Positions 43,426 through 53,183 are shown, numbered from the stretch's first letter. The stretch: DNA of 64,000 bases from Rhodospirillaceae bacterium (GCA_018702955.1 JABJEK010000119.1:1-64000), one strand, 5' to 3'. A program made the numbers and translations. The notes: generated by a model not told the origin, from the sequence alone.

Positions 43426-43997
43426 ACGAGTGAATTGAACAGCAGGGCGAAGACACCGGCGATCGCGATTTCGATGACGACGGTCAGGAACGCGGCACCA
43501 CGCGGCGCGTCGAGCGCCATCCGTGCAATCACCCAGGAATAGACCCAGAGGCCGATCTGGGCGGCATAGAAGACCGCGAAACCCCAGCCCGACCCGTCCG
43601 CTCCATCGACAGCAAAAATGGCAACGGCCGGCAGCAGGATGACGATCCGGATGACCTGGGACCAGTTGTAGGCAACGGCGTAGGTGATGAAATGTTCGCG
43701 GCGCAGGATGGCTTCGGATATCTCGGCGATTACCGCCAGATAAGCGAGCCACCGCACGGCGAAAATGAATACGAACACCAGGGTGACGCGTCCGAGGCTG
43801 GCCTCGGGCGCGGTCTCGGGTACCACCGACAAGACCAACAGGCTCATGATCGCTTCGGCCGGTAGCGCGATAAGCGCAACCCAGAACGAATTCCAGAACC
43901 CCTCGGGCGTTGCCCGAAAGTGGCTCAGCCCGGAACGGTCGAAATGCAGCAGGCGCCAGGCGCCGAATACTCCGTGGGCGGCTTCCAATGGATTCAT
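43422..43997 (-). CDS. Integral membrane protein of unknown function
   Basis: This 191-residue protein has about five hydrophobic segments separated by short loops, with charged residues mainly at the ends (for example AEISEAILRREHF in one loop). It opens MNPLEAAHGVFGAWRLLHFD and includes a FDRSGLSHFRATPEGFWNSF segment seen in small alphaproteobacterial membrane proteins related to YIP1-like domains, a weak resemblance. The function is not recognised. It follows dapE by 28 bases on the same strand. Its stop and that of the MFS gene fall in one shared CTAG. Confidence 0.75.
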   Translation of the reverse strand: MNPLEAAHGVFGAWRLLHFDRSGLSHFRATPEGFWNSFWVALIALPAEAIMSLLVLSVVPETAPEASLGRVTLVFVFIFAVRWLAYLAVIAEISEAILRREHFITYAVAYNWSQVIRIVILLPAVAIFAVDGADGSGWGFAVFYAAQIGLWVYSWVIARMALDAPRGAAFLTVVIEIAIAGVFALLFNSLV

Positions 43998-44025
43998 GTC
44001 GCGCGCCGCGGCGCATCCCCGATCG

Positions 44026-45213
44026 TTATTGGCTCAATCCGAAATAGGTTTCGAGCACCTTGAGGTAGATTTCTGTGAGTGTCTCGATGTCGGCGCAACT
44101 CACATTTTCGTCGACCTTGTGCATGGTCTGGCCGACCAGGCCGAATTCGGCGACCGGGCAAAAATCCTTGATGAAGCGGGCATCCGATGTGCCGCCGGTC
44201 GTGCTGAGTTCCGGCTGCCGGCCGGTGACGGCCTCCACGGCGCCGGATATTGAATCGCTCAGCGGCCCCGGCGGGGTCAGAAAAGATTCGCCGGTGATGC
44301 GGAATGCGAGAGAGTAGTCGCCGCCCTCGCTGGCGGCGTCCAGCATTTCGTGGAGACGAAGCTTCAGGCTTTCCGACGTGTGCAGGTCGCAGAACCGGAT
44401 GTTGAAGGTTGCTCGCGCCGCACCCGGGATGACGTTTTCCGCCGGATTTCCGATATCGATCGTCGTGATCTGCAGGGTCGAGGGCTGGAAATGTTCGCTA
44501 CCTTCGTCGAGCGGTTCGGCCGTCAGGGCGTCGAGCAGGCGCACGATCCGATGGGCCGGGTTGTCGGCAAGGTGCGGGTAGGCCGCGTGCCCCTGGACCC
44601 CGCGGACGGTCAGATAGCCCATCATGCTGCCGCGTCGCCCGATCTTGATCATGTCGCCCATGGCATCCGGATTGGTCGGCTCGCCGACCAGGCACGCGTC
44701 GAGGGTTTCGCCCTTGTCCGAGAGCCATTCGAGAACCTTGCGGGTGCCGTTGATGGCGGGGCCTTCCTCGTCACCGGTGATCAGCAGGCTGATGGAGCCG
44801 GGCTGGGCCCAGCTGTCCGGTGCGCCATGACGTGCGATGAGCTGATCGGTGGCCGCCGTGAACGCCGCGATGGCGCTCTTCATGTCGGCGGCACCACGCC
44901 CATAGAGGTTGCCGTCAATCACGTCACCGGCGAACGGATCACCGGACCAGGCGTCCGCATCACCGACGGGGACGACGTCCGTGTGCCCCGCGAAGCAGAA
45001 ATTCAGGCCCCCGGCGCCGAGGCGTGCATAAAGGTTTTCCACGTCCGGCGTGTCCGCATCTGTGAAGCGAAGCCGATGGACGGTGAACCCGAGGGATCCG
45101 AGTGCCGATTCCAGCACACCAAGCGCGCCGCCTTCTTCCGGCGTGACGCTGGGACAACGGATCAGCGCCTGGGAAAGCGCGATCGGATCATCAGTTGGTG
45201 TGGGAGCGGTCAT
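44026..45213 (-). CDS. dapE: Succinyl-diaminopimelate desuccinylase
   Basis: This 395-residue M20-family hydrolase is of lysine and peptidoglycan synthesis. Zinc ligands and catalytic residues are seen in [12 protein letters not shown] (His, catalytic Asp), GRGAADMKS (bridging Asp) and [12 protein letters not shown] (catalytic Glu and ligand Glu). [12 protein letters not shown], near the C-terminus, is a DapE signature. The dimerisation domain lies between about residues 180 and 295. It follows dapD by 21 bases, so two steps of the succinylase branch are co-transcribed. Confidence 0.96.
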   Translation of the reverse strand: MTAPTPTDDPIALSQALIRCPSVTPEEGGALGVLESALGSLGFTVHRLRFTDADTPDVENLYARLGAGGLNFCFAGHTDVVPVGDADAWSGDPFAGDVIDGNLYGRGAADMKSAIAAFTAATDQLIARHGAPDSWAQPGSISLLITGDEEGPAINGTRKVLEWLSDKGETLDACLVGEPTNPDAMGDMIKIGRRGSMMGYLTVRGVQGHAAYPHLADNPAHRIVRLLDALTAEPLDEGSEHFQPSTLQITTIDIGNPAENVIPGAARATFNIRFCDLHTSESLKLRLHEMLDAASEGGDYSLAFRITGESFLTPPGPLSDSISGAVEAVTGRQPELSTTGGTSDARFIKDFCPVAEFGLVGQTMHKVDENVSCADIETLTEIYLKVLETYFGLSQ

Positions 45214-45234
45214 GGCGGGGCGAGGGCGCGAAAC

Positions 45235-46080
45235 TCAGTCGCGCAGCAGCTCGTTGATTGAAGTCTTGGACCGGGTCTGGGCGTCGACACGCTTGACGAT
45301 CACCGCGCAATAGAGGCTCGGACCCGGGCTGCCGTCGGGAAGGGGCTTGCCGGGCAGGCTGCCGGGGACAACCACCGAATAGGCCGGCACGCGACCCGTC
45401 ATGGTCTCACCGGTCTCGCGATCGACGATCTTGGTTGATGCGCCCAGATAAACGCCCATTGAGAGAACTGCGCCTTCTTCGACAATCACGCCTTCGGCGA
45501 CTTCCGAACGTGCGCCGATGAAGCAATTGTCCTCGATGACGACAGGGTTGGCCTGCAGCGGTTCCAGGACACCGCCGATACCCGCGCCGCCCGAGAGATG
45601 CACGTTGGCCCCGATCTGGGCGCAACTGCCGACCGTGGCCCAGGTATCGATCATGGTGCCGCTGCCAACATGGGCACCCAGATTGACGAAACTCGGCATC
45701 AACACAGCGCCCGGTGCGATGAATGCGGAATGACGGACGATCGCGTTCGGGACCGCGCGGAACCCGGCTGCCTCGAACTCGGTCGGTCCCCAGCCTGCGA
45801 ATTTCGACGGGACCTTGTCCCACCAAGCCGTCCCGTCGCCCGGGCCGCCGGAGATCATTTCCATATCGTTCAGTCGGAAAGACAGGAGGACAGCCTTCTT
45901 GAGCCATTCGTTGACCTGCCATGCGCCGTCGATTTTTTCGGCGACACGCACCGCACCGCTGTCGAGTTGCGCGAGCGCGGTTTCCACGGCTTCGCGGTCG
46001 GCGCCCGTTGTGGCCGGCGTCAAGGATTCACGGTTGTCCCAGGCGGTTTCGATCGCGGATTGAAGATCACTCGTGCTCAT
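45235..46080 (-). CDS. dapD: Tetrahydrodipicolinate N-succinyltransferase
   Basis: This 281-residue left-handed beta-helix acyltransferase has an N-terminal helical domain (residues 1-100) and hexapeptide repeats. Landmarks include [20 protein letters not shown], the core DapD motif, then [20 protein letters not shown]. The tail [20 protein letters not shown] is typical. It transfers succinyl from succinyl-CoA to tetrahydrodipicolinate, using the branch completed by DapE. It is followed by dapE and preceded by a HAD nucleotidase gene 110 bases upstream. TTGACA at 46170-46175 (reverse strand) may be a -35 element. Confidence 0.96.
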   Translation of the reverse strand: MSTSDLQSAIETAWDNRESLTPATTGADREAVETALAQLDSGAVRVAEKIDGAWQVNEWLKKAVLLSFRLNDMEMISGGPGDGTAWWDKVPSKFAGWGPTEFEAAGFRAVPNAIVRHSAFIAPGAVLMPSFVNLGAHVGSGTMIDTWATVGSCAQIGANVHLSGGAGIGGVLEPLQANPVVIEDNCFIGARSEVAEGVIVEEGAVLSMGVYLGASTKIVDRETGETMTGRVPAYSVVVPGSLPGKPLPDGSPGPSLYCAVIVKRVDAQTRSKTSINELLRD

Positions 46081-46190
46081 AGTCTTTTCCTGTCAGTGCG
46101 CCCTGTTTTGGGGCTGTGTACATGCGTGGTTGAATTGGCGGCGCGAAGATGGCGGCGGTCAGGCCCCGATGTCAACGCGCTTGGGTGTGT

Positions 46191-46880
46191 TCATCGATCA
46201 TACGCCGCCACATTCTCCAGCCATTCGATAAGGTCGTCCGTCTGATGGTGGACATAATCATCGTCTTCGGATGGTGCGGCCCAATAGGCATCCGTCGGCC
46301 CGTCGGTGCGGACCCAGACCGTCGTCATACCCATCGCCGCGGCCGGTTCCAGATTATGGGCGATATCCTCGACCATCACGGCGCGCGACGGATCGATCCC
46401 GTGGCGCGACGCCAGGACATCATAGGGTCGCGGGTTCGGCTTGGGCACGTAGTCGGCGGCGGCGACATCAAAAATGCCTGAGAAGACGTCCGCGATGCCA
46501 AGCCGGTCGAGCACGGTCCTGGCGTGCGGAACAGAGGCATTTGTGTAGACGATCTTCTGCCCCGGCAGTGTACGCAGGACGCTCGACAGGCGCGGGTTCT
46601 TGCCGACAAGGTCATAATCCACGGCATGCACATAGGCCATGAACGCGGTGGGATCGACAGCATGATCGTTCATCAGGCCCCGCAGCGTGGTCCCGTGTTC
46701 GCGGAACATGCGCTTTTGTTCAACCAGCGCGGTTTCCGCTTCGACATCCAGCAGGTCCGCGACGAACATCGTCATTCGCGACGACACCTCCGCCATCAGG
46801 CCTGTGGACGCAGGGTAGAGCGTGTTGTCGAGATCGAAAATCCAGCTTTCCGTCTCCTTCAGTTCCGCAATCGGTCTCAT
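46191..46880 (-). CDS. HAD-family pyrimidine 5'-nucleotidase (SDT1/PHM8-like)
   Basis: This 229-residue haloacid-dehalogenase-like hydrolase has motif I at WIFDLDNTLYPAS (nucleophile Asp then Asp). Motif II lies in KIVYTNASVPHARTV, and motifs III/IV in PKPNPRPYDV and MVEDIAHNLEPA. The DLDNTLYP form and length place it with the SDT1-type pyrimidine 5'-nucleotidases found in alphaproteobacteria, beside dapD in many genomes. The precise substrate is not certain. It is divergent to the c-di-GMP cassette, 159 bases apart. Confidence 0.88.
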   Translation of the reverse strand: MRPIAELKETESWIFDLDNTLYPASTGLMAEVSSRMTMFVADLLDVEAETALVEQKRMFREHGTTLRGLMNDHAVDPTAFMAYVHAVDYDLVGKNPRLSSVLRTLPGQKIVYTNASVPHARTVLDRLGIADVFSGIFDVAAADYVPKPNPRPYDVLASRHGIDPSRAVMVEDIAHNLEPAAAMGMTTVWVRTDGPTDAYWAAPSEDDDYVHHQTDDLIEWLENVAAYDR

Positions 46881-46951
46881 ACGTTCCTTAACCCCGGAAT
46901 TCTGGGCGTACAGGGGCGAAAACCCGTCTGCGCCAATAAGGTTTCGTTAAC

Positions 46952-46977
46952 TGCGGTGGCGGTAGGATCGCACCGCA
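46952..46977. promoter_or_regulatory. Inverted repeat upstream of the c-di-GMP cassette
   Basis: TGCGGTG (46952-46958) and CACCGCA (46971-46977) are perfect 7-base arms over 12 bases, 63 bases before the first start codon. It is GC-rich and could be a regulator site or a leader hairpin. Confidence 0.35.
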
Positions 46978-47039
46978 TTGGATTTGTCCGCGCTTTAACA
47001 CCGTCGCGGAGATCGTTGAAACGAAGCGGAGACAAGGGA

Positions 47040-48776
47040 TTGAGTCAATCCCCGGAAAAATTGAATCTGTCTGACGACGCGCGCCAGGATCTCGGCGGTT
47101 TGCGGGCGGAGCGTGATCGGTTCGTCGCGCTCGCCTTCTGCAACGCCGATTTGCTGTTCGAGGTCGACGTCGCGGGCGAGGTTACCTTTGCGGTTGGCGC
47201 GACGAAAGCCTTTACCGGAAGTGATGCCGAAGAGCTCAAGGGCGCGCGTCTCAAGGACCTTGTTCACGAGGCAGACGAGAGGAAGCTCGACCGGTTGCTG
47301 CGGGATGCGCGCGCCGGCACGCGGATCGATGACGCGCTGATTACTTTTTGCACGCCGACCGGTCAATCGGTCGTGCTCAGTCTGAGCGGCTTCCACATGA
47401 GTGATCTGGGCGGGCACACCTATTTGTCGTTCAGGGTGAAGCAGTCGGTCAGTTCGATTGCTGACGAGGATGCGGTCCGCGTCGAGGGTATGGAGGTGTA
47501 CGACAAGGGCTCGTTCGCCGAGGTCGCGACGCGGGCACTCTCGGACGCCAGCACCGATGGTGAGGATTGTCAGCTCACGATGATCGAGCTGGGTCACTAT
47601 GATGAACTGCGCGCACGCCTGACCGAGGAGGCGCAGGACGAACTGTCCGCGACAATGGGCTCCATGTTCCGTGCGAATTCGCTCCATGGTGATCTGGCAG
47701 GCCAGCTGGACGACAATCGGTTTGGCGTCGTCCATGCCATGAATGCCGACATGGCCGCGTTGTCCAGCCAGATCGAATCCTATGCGCGCGAGGTCGACCC
47801 GCGGGGCGCGGGCATGTCCGTCGAGGCGGCCACGATCGATGTCCAGCCGGGCATCATGAGCGAGGCGGATACCGCGAAGGCGCTTGTCTATACGATCAAT
47901 CGATTCTGCGACGAGACGGTGGGAGAATTCACCGTCCGGGAACTTTCAGAGGGCTTTAGCAGCCTGGCATCCGAGACCGTCGAGCGCCGCAACAAGTTCG
48001 TGGATATGATCCAGCGTGGCGCGTTTGATGTCGCGTACCAGCCCATTTGCGACATGAAAACCGGCCGACCGCATCATTTCGAGGCGCTGGTGCGCTTCGA
48101 TCACGAGAATTTTGAGGCGACGCCGTTTGAGTTTGTCACCTTCGCCGAAGAGGTCGGGATCATTTGCGATTTTGACCTGGCGATGTGCCGCAAGGTCCTG
48201 ACCTGGCTCGATGAGATCAATGGGCAAGGTTATCGCTATATGGTCGCGGCGAATATCTCCGGGCGATCCCTCAGCACGCCGACATTTGTCCAGAGCCTGA
48301 TTGATCTCCTTGCGGAGTTTTCTGCGGCGCGCGAGTTCATCCTGTTTGAGGTCACTGAATCGGCCAAACTCCAGGATCTTGAGGAGGCTGACCGCATTAT
48401 TCAGGCGCTGCGGCAAGCCGGTCATGTTGTTTGTCTTGATGATTTTGGTGCCGGCGTGTCGGCGTTCCAGTATCTCAGCTCCCTGCATGTTGATTGCGTG
48501 AAGATCGACGGTGCCTACGTCATTGATGCGATTAACAACAAGCGCGGTAAGGCCTTGTTAAAGGCCATGGCCAGCATGTGCCGGGACCTGGGTGTGACCA
48601 CCGTCGCGGAGATGATTGAAGAGGAAAGCGTGGCCGATCTTGTTCGCGAATGCGGCATCGATTACGGCCAGGGGTACCTCTATGGCAGACCGAACAAACT
48701 GATCACGTCGTTTCAGAGCCCGCGTCCCAAATCGTTCACGCCCGAACGGAAAGCGGCTCTGGAGGCGGCCGAATGA
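47040..48776 (+). CDS. c-di-GMP phosphodiesterase: PAS, degenerate GGDEF, EAL
   Basis: I choose the TTG at 47040 (578 residues) because GGAG lies 8 bases upstream and the frame before it overlaps the divergent gene. A PAS-like domain covers residues 20-135 (LAFCNADLLFEVDVAGEVTF). Next comes a degenerate GGDEF domain, in which the signature is DDNRF, so it should not make c-di-GMP. The EAL domain (about 325-570) looks catalytic: Glu348 (EAL), the Asn in ANISG, FEVTES, Asp467-Asp468 (LDDFGAG), Lys488 (VKIDG), AEMIEEE and QGYLYGRP. It should hydrolyse c-di-GMP to pGpG. No membrane helix is present. It is coupled to the cyclase gene by ATGA. Confidence 0.9.
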   Translation: MSQSPEKLNLSDDARQDLGGLRAERDRFVALAFCNADLLFEVDVAGEVTFAVGATKAFTGSDAEELKGARLKDLVHEADERKLDRLLRDARAGTRIDDALITFCTPTGQSVVLSLSGFHMSDLGGHTYLSFRVKQSVSSIADEDAVRVEGMEVYDKGSFAEVATRALSDASTDGEDCQLTMIELGHYDELRARLTEEAQDELSATMGSMFRANSLHGDLAGQLDDNRFGVVHAMNADMAALSSQIESYAREVDPRGAGMSVEAATIDVQPGIMSEADTAKALVYTINRFCDETVGEFTVRELSEGFSSLASETVERRNKFVDMIQRGAFDVAYQPICDMKTGRPHHFEALVRFDHENFEATPFEFVTFAEEVGIICDFDLAMCRKVLTWLDEINGQGYRYMVAANISGRSLSTPTFVQSLIDLLAEFSAAREFILFEVTESAKLQDLEEADRIIQALRQAGHVVCLDDFGAGVSAFQYLSSLHVDCVKIDGAYVIDAINNKRGKALLKAMASMCRDLGVTTVAEMIEEESVADLVRECGIDYGQGYLYGRPNKLITSFQSPRPKSFTPERKAALEAAE

Positions 48777-50551
48777 GCCCGATGGATGCGAGCCCCGTAG
48801 TTGCTCTGCCGAGCAATCCCGATTTTTGGAGGGATATGCCATTTCCAAATCTGGATGGCATGGAGCGCGCGCTTGCCGGATGGCCTGGCGCCGTGATCGA
48901 GTTTGCCGCCAACGGCATCGTTGTCGGTGCCAATGAAATGGGCGCACATTTCGCGCGCGAATCAATCAAGACAGTCGGGTCACCGGTCGTTGGCCTCGTC
49001 ACGCTTGCACATCAGGCACAGGGTAGCGTGAGCGACAGGGTCGAGGTCGTGATCGAAGGGACGTCGCGCTGGTTCGAGTGCATTGCGCTGCCGGCCTCTG
49101 GTGATCGCGTTTTCGTCCTCGCGCGCGACAACACCTACGACGTCAATATCCGACAGGCATTGTTCGAATCTCGCCAGCGCTACCGTGATCTGGTGACCAT
49201 ATCGAGTGATTTTGCTTGGGAAACCGATGTCGAGGGGCGATTTGTCTTTGTCTCGCCACATGGTGCACTCGGTTATTCGCCGGAGGATTTGCTGGGGCGT
49301 CGCCCGGATGAATTTCTCGTTGAATCCGAAGCAGCGAATATCGAACTGCCCTTCCAGGCGCGCAAGCCTGTTGTGCATGCGCAAGTCTGGTTGCGGGACA
49401 TCGACAACGAGGAGGCGTGTCTTCTGGCCTCTGCAGTTCCGGTTGTCGGGCCGGAGGGCGTATGGCTCGGTGCCCGCGGCCTTTGCCGCGATGTGACGCA
49501 TGAGCGCCTGCGAGACAGTGAGCTTGCCCAGTCGAAGGTGCGCGAGCAGGTCGTCGCCTATATCGTCAATCAGATTCGGGAAGAAGCACGGCCGCAGGCG
49601 ATGCTTGAAGCCGCCGCATCCATGTTGGGGCGTGCCACCTCATCCCAAGCGGCTGTCATGAGCTATTCGCCGGACGATGGCTGGAAAATTCTGGCGACCC
49701 ACGGAAGCTGGCCCGAAACGATCGATGAATCACATCTGGCGGAGCACCTGGCCGACGGTAGCGATACATTTGAAGTCCACTTTGGCGAACATCGCGTGTT
49801 CGGTCGTCGCACCTGGTATCACGGCGCCGTCAACGGGTCGGTTTTGCTGATGCGCAATGCTTTGGCACCCCGCTGGCACGAAGATGAGCATGCCATATTG
49901 AGCGCCGTCACGGGGCAGCTCGCGATTGCCATGCGCCAGATCGCCGATCAGCGTGATCTCGAGCATATGTCGAAGACTGATGGTCTGACGGGACTGATGA
50001 ACAGGCGTGCGTTCCAGGATGCGCTTGAGGCTGCGATGGCGCGTGCTGCGCGAGACGGAAAGTCAGGCGCGCTGCTGTATATCGATCTCGATAACTTCAA
50101 GGCCATCAATGACAATCGCGGTCACGAGGTCGGTGACACCGTCTTGTGTGACATTTCCACGATGCTGACCTCTTGCAGTCGTATCTATGATCTGGTTGCC
50201 CGGATCGGCGGTGATGAATTTGCGATCTGGCTCAATGATCTCGATATCGACAGCGCCACGAAGCGGGCCGATGAATTCCTGGCGATGCTCTCGCAACTGG
50301 CTGATCGATCCGGAGATCTCGCCAAACCGCTCGGTGCGTCGATCGGGCTTGCACGATTTGAGCCGGCAACTGGTGAATCTCTGCGGGAACTGCTCATTCG
50401 CGCGGATGATGCGATGTACGCGGCAAAGAGAAGCGGCAAGAACGGTTGGGCCGTCGCGGGACAACCCGATGATTTGGCCGTCGTGGACACCGTCGCCGGT
50501 TCGACACAAGACAATGCGGCTGAGCCGCACGGTGGACGCACAGACCGATGA
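48773..50551 (+). CDS. Diguanylate cyclase with PAS and GAF-like domains
   Basis: The ATG at 48773 overlaps the upstream stop and gives 592 residues. The N-terminal half holds a PAS-like region (about 30-130), a clear PAS at about 135-250 (RYRDLVTISSDFAWETDVEG, with LGYSPEDLLGRRPDEFL) and a GAF-like region (about 265-400). The GGDEF domain starts near 400 (SKTDGLTGLMNRRAF). It has the active site GGDEF at 479-483 and an intact inhibitory I-site RxxD (Arg470 to Asp473), so product inhibition is expected. There is no membrane segment, so it probably senses a cytoplasmic signal. Its start overlaps the EAL gene and its end overlaps the DUF2336 gene, both by 4 bases. Confidence 0.92.
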   Translation: MSPMDASPVVALPSNPDFWRDMPFPNLDGMERALAGWPGAVIEFAANGIVVGANEMGAHFARESIKTVGSPVVGLVTLAHQAQGSVSDRVEVVIEGTSRWFECIALPASGDRVFVLARDNTYDVNIRQALFESRQRYRDLVTISSDFAWETDVEGRFVFVSPHGALGYSPEDLLGRRPDEFLVESEAANIELPFQARKPVVHAQVWLRDIDNEEACLLASAVPVVGPEGVWLGARGLCRDVTHERLRDSELAQSKVREQVVAYIVNQIREEARPQAMLEAAASMLGRATSSQAAVMSYSPDDGWKILATHGSWPETIDESHLAEHLADGSDTFEVHFGEHRVFGRRTWYHGAVNGSVLLMRNALAPRWHEDEHAILSAVTGQLAIAMRQIADQRDLEHMSKTDGLTGLMNRRAFQDALEAAMARAARDGKSGALLYIDLDNFKAINDNRGHEVGDTVLCDISTMLTSCSRIYDLVARIGGDEFAIWLNDLDIDSATKRADEFLAMLSQLADRSGDLAKPLGASIGLARFEPATGESLRELLIRADDAMYAAKRSGKNGWAVAGQPDDLAVVDTVAGSTQDNAAEPHGGRTDR

Positions 50552-51957
50552 CTGACGCACAGATCAATCCCGATCCGGAAAACATGATCGCCTATGACGA
50601 CCAGAAGCGTATGGCGCGTGATGGCAGTCATGATGAAAGGCGCGGTCTCGCAGGACGTGAAGATGTCCGTCCGGAGATTCTTTACTATCTGGCCGGAGAC
50701 CCGGATCCCGGTGTGCGTCGGCAGATTGCGCAGAACGAACTGACCCCGCGTCATGCCGATCTCATGCTGGCACAGGATGACGATGATCGGGTTCGTTCCG
50801 ATGTGGCCGGCAAGATTGCGACCTCGTCGCTAACCATGAGTGAAAGCGAGCAGACCAACGTCTACAAGGTCACGATGCAGGCGTTGGAAATCCTGGCCGG
50901 CGATCAGTTGGTTCGTGTGCGACAGATTCTGGCGGAAACCCTGAAAGACAGTGCAGGTGCGCCTGTTCATATTGTTGAAATGCTGGCGCTGGATCGGGAA
51001 CTTACCGTCAGCGGGCTGATCCTCGAGAATTCACCCATCCTGAACGATGAGTTTCTGATCCGGGTGCTCAACAGCGAACCGGTTCAGGGTGCCCTGAAAG
51101 CCATCTCGCGTCGCGTTGCGTTGGGTGAGGAAGTGGCAGATGCGATCGTCAACTCTGGTGATACAGAGGCGGTGGCAGAACTGCTCGGAAATGAAAGCGC
51201 GCAAATTCGTGAAGAGACGCTCGACCGGATCGTCGATCAGGCGCCGGGCCAGCCAGGCTGGCACGGGCCGTTGGTCCAACGGTCGGGTCTGCATGTCGAT
51301 GCGATGCGGCGGATTGCGGATATCGTTTCCGAAACGTTGCTGGTGGAGCTCAAGAAGCGTGCTGATCTGGATGATGATTCCGTGGCGGCGATCGACCTGG
51401 TTATCCAGCGCAGGCTGGATGGCAGATCAATTGAGGACCTTGCCGAGATCTGGTCCGACACGCCGGACGGGCCGACGGTCACTGCGGGTGTAGAGGATCC
51501 GAACTGGGCGAAATCGAAAGGGAATACCGGGCCGGGACCTGTCGCCGATGCCCCATCGGATCCCGAATGGGCGAGTGAGAAAAAGCATGAGGTGGACCAG
51601 GGTCAGATCAAGCGTGCCCAGAAACTGCACAAAAAGGGGACGCTGCGCGAGAAACATGTCTCGGCCGCGATCAACGATGGTGAAACGGATTTCGTGATTG
51701 CCGCAATATCGCTTCTCGCCGACGTACCGAAGGGCGTCGTGCGCAAGGCGGCGTCACTTCAGAATGCCAAGGCTCTCGTGGCGCTTGCCTGGAAAGCCGG
51801 TCTGACCATGCGCCTCGCCACACGGCTGCAAATGAACCTTGCCAAAATTCCACCAAGCGGCGTGCTTCGCGCCACCGCGTCCGATGGCTACCCGATTTCT
51901 CCCGAAGAGATGAACTGGCAGCTCGAATTCGTCGCCGGCATGGCCGACGGCGACTAA
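50548..51957 (+). CDS. DUF2336 (HEAT-like) protein in the c-di-GMP cassette
   Basis: This 469-residue protein belongs to DUF2336, seen from repeated helical units in which short Asp/Arg-rich helices alternate with acidic turns (DPDPGVRRQIAQNE, DDDRVRSDVAGKI, DQLVRVRQILAETL). It reads like a HEAT-type alpha-alpha repeat over residues 30-300. A low-complexity linker follows (about 305-365), and then a C-terminal helical region. No enzymatic motif is visible. Such proteins are largely alphaproteobacterial and of unknown function; a scaffold or effector role is a guess. It overlaps the cyclase gene by ATGA and is followed after 29 bases by another unknown gene. Confidence 0.85.
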   Translation: MTDAQINPDPENMIAYDDQKRMARDGSHDERRGLAGREDVRPEILYYLAGDPDPGVRRQIAQNELTPRHADLMLAQDDDDRVRSDVAGKIATSSLTMSESEQTNVYKVTMQALEILAGDQLVRVRQILAETLKDSAGAPVHIVEMLALDRELTVSGLILENSPILNDEFLIRVLNSEPVQGALKAISRRVALGEEVADAIVNSGDTEAVAELLGNESAQIREETLDRIVDQAPGQPGWHGPLVQRSGLHVDAMRRIADIVSETLLVELKKRADLDDDSVAAIDLVIQRRLDGRSIEDLAEIWSDTPDGPTVTAGVEDPNWAKSKGNTGPGPVADAPSDPEWASEKKHEVDQGQIKRAQKLHKKGTLREKHVSAAINDGETDFVIAAISLLADVPKGVVRKAASLQNAKALVALAWKAGLTMRLATRLQMNLAKIPPSGVLRATASDGYPISPEEMNWQLEFVAGMADGD

Positions 51958-51986
51958 CTTCGTTGCTGTAAGGAGGAACTCTCACA

Positions 51987-53153
51987 ATGCCGATGGACCG
52001 AGGTTCACTTTCAAAAGTCATCAATGCCGGTCGCTCGACTGCGTTCAATGTATATGACATCGGACGGCGGATTCCCGCGCATGACCCGGTGGGGAAGCTG
52101 TTCCGCAACAAGACCCTCAACGAAACCATGTTCTTCAAGATCATGGAGCGCAACGAGACCCAGTATCACACGGTGTCGACCGTGCAGACGTTGATGTATT
52201 TCCCCTACAATCTGGGGAATGTGTATGAGGGCGGGGACTCCATTCTATTCGACGATCCCGGGTTCAACCGAATGCTTCGTGTGAAGACTGGCGCCGATTC
52301 CAAGAGCGAGGAAAGTCAGGTCGACTATGTGATGGATCTGGAAATCCTGGAGATGATCTATTCCCTGCCGACCCTCGACCCCTTCCTGTTGAAGAGCAAA
52401 TCCGAGCAACTCGATCTCGATGATCGTATCCATCCGTTCTACTTCAACATCAGCGAGGAAGACTGGGGGCGGATTCGTTCCCCCATCCGCACCAAAATTC
52501 GCACCCTGGTCCGCCGCGCCTATATGGCCGAAGAAGCCAGTGTCTCGGTGGAGAAGATGGAACAGCATGTCTCGCGATTCCTGTCCAAGATATGGGAGGC
52601 CAAGGACATTGAAGGCATCGAGGATTTCGTGCGCAGTATGGATATTCCCGCGGACCGCGCACCGGAACTGTTCTTTGCCTGGAAGGCGATCTGCTACTAT
52701 CAGGTTCAGTTCGAGGATTTCTTGCCGCAGATGAAGTCCTTCTTCTCGTGGCTGGGTGACGACAAGGTCGCCATTCCTGTCGACTGGGTGCGGTTGATGC
52801 CTGATGACCGGGACCGGGTCGAATATTCATTGCTCGGGCTGCGCGACAAGGTGCGCGACACGTATCGCAGCATCAAACTGGTTCTGGGCAATTACGAACA
52901 GAGTTATCGTGCCTTCATCAACGATAATCAGCCGCGCGCGTTCAAGGATTTTCTGTCGACTGCGGATGAGGACTACACGAACCTGGCGACGTGCCTGAGC
53001 GCGAATGTTCACGCGCTTAACATCTGGTCCAAGACAATCGACACCTATGGGACACGGCTGCGTTACGAGCAATTCAACGAATTGTTCGACACACTTTCGA
53101 TTCTGTTCGATATGCGGCGATCTGCCGTCAGCAGCCTGCGCGTCTCGGCCTGA
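51987..53153 (+). CDS. Protein of unknown function, last gene of the c-di-GMP cassette
   Basis: This 388-residue soluble protein is one I do not recognise. AAGGAGG at 51970-51976 is a near-perfect ribosome site 10 bases before the ATG, suggesting strong translation. The sequence is rich in aromatic and acidic residues, with no membrane segment, signal peptide or nucleotide-binding loop. The C-terminal half looks helical (RVEYSLLGLRDKVRDTYRSI; YEQFNELFDTLSILFDMRRS). A few regions (NAGRSTAFNVYDIGRR, PFYFNISEEDWGRIR) look like conserved motifs. It is co-directional with the three c-di-GMP genes and convergent with argB. Confidence 0.7.
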   Translation: MPMDRGSLSKVINAGRSTAFNVYDIGRRIPAHDPVGKLFRNKTLNETMFFKIMERNETQYHTVSTVQTLMYFPYNLGNVYEGGDSILFDDPGFNRMLRVKTGADSKSEESQVDYVMDLEILEMIYSLPTLDPFLLKSKSEQLDLDDRIHPFYFNISEEDWGRIRSPIRTKIRTLVRRAYMAEEASVSVEKMEQHVSRFLSKIWEAKDIEGIEDFVRSMDIPADRAPELFFAWKAICYYQVQFEDFLPQMKSFFSWLGDDKVAIPVDWVRLMPDDRDRVEYSLLGLRDKVRDTYRSIKLVLGNYEQSYRAFINDNQPRAFKDFLSTADEDYTNLATCLSANVHALNIWSKTIDTYGTRLRYEQFNELFDTLSILFDMRRSAVSSLRVSA

Positions 53154-53183
53154 CCGGTCGGATCGGGTGTGCCCTGGCGGCGG

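Noticed and set aside
46147..46175. Promoter for dapD with perfect TTGACA on the minus strand
   Set aside because: The -35 is perfect, but the base pairs 17 bases on (CCATCT) do not resemble a -10; kept only as a remark in the dapD entry.
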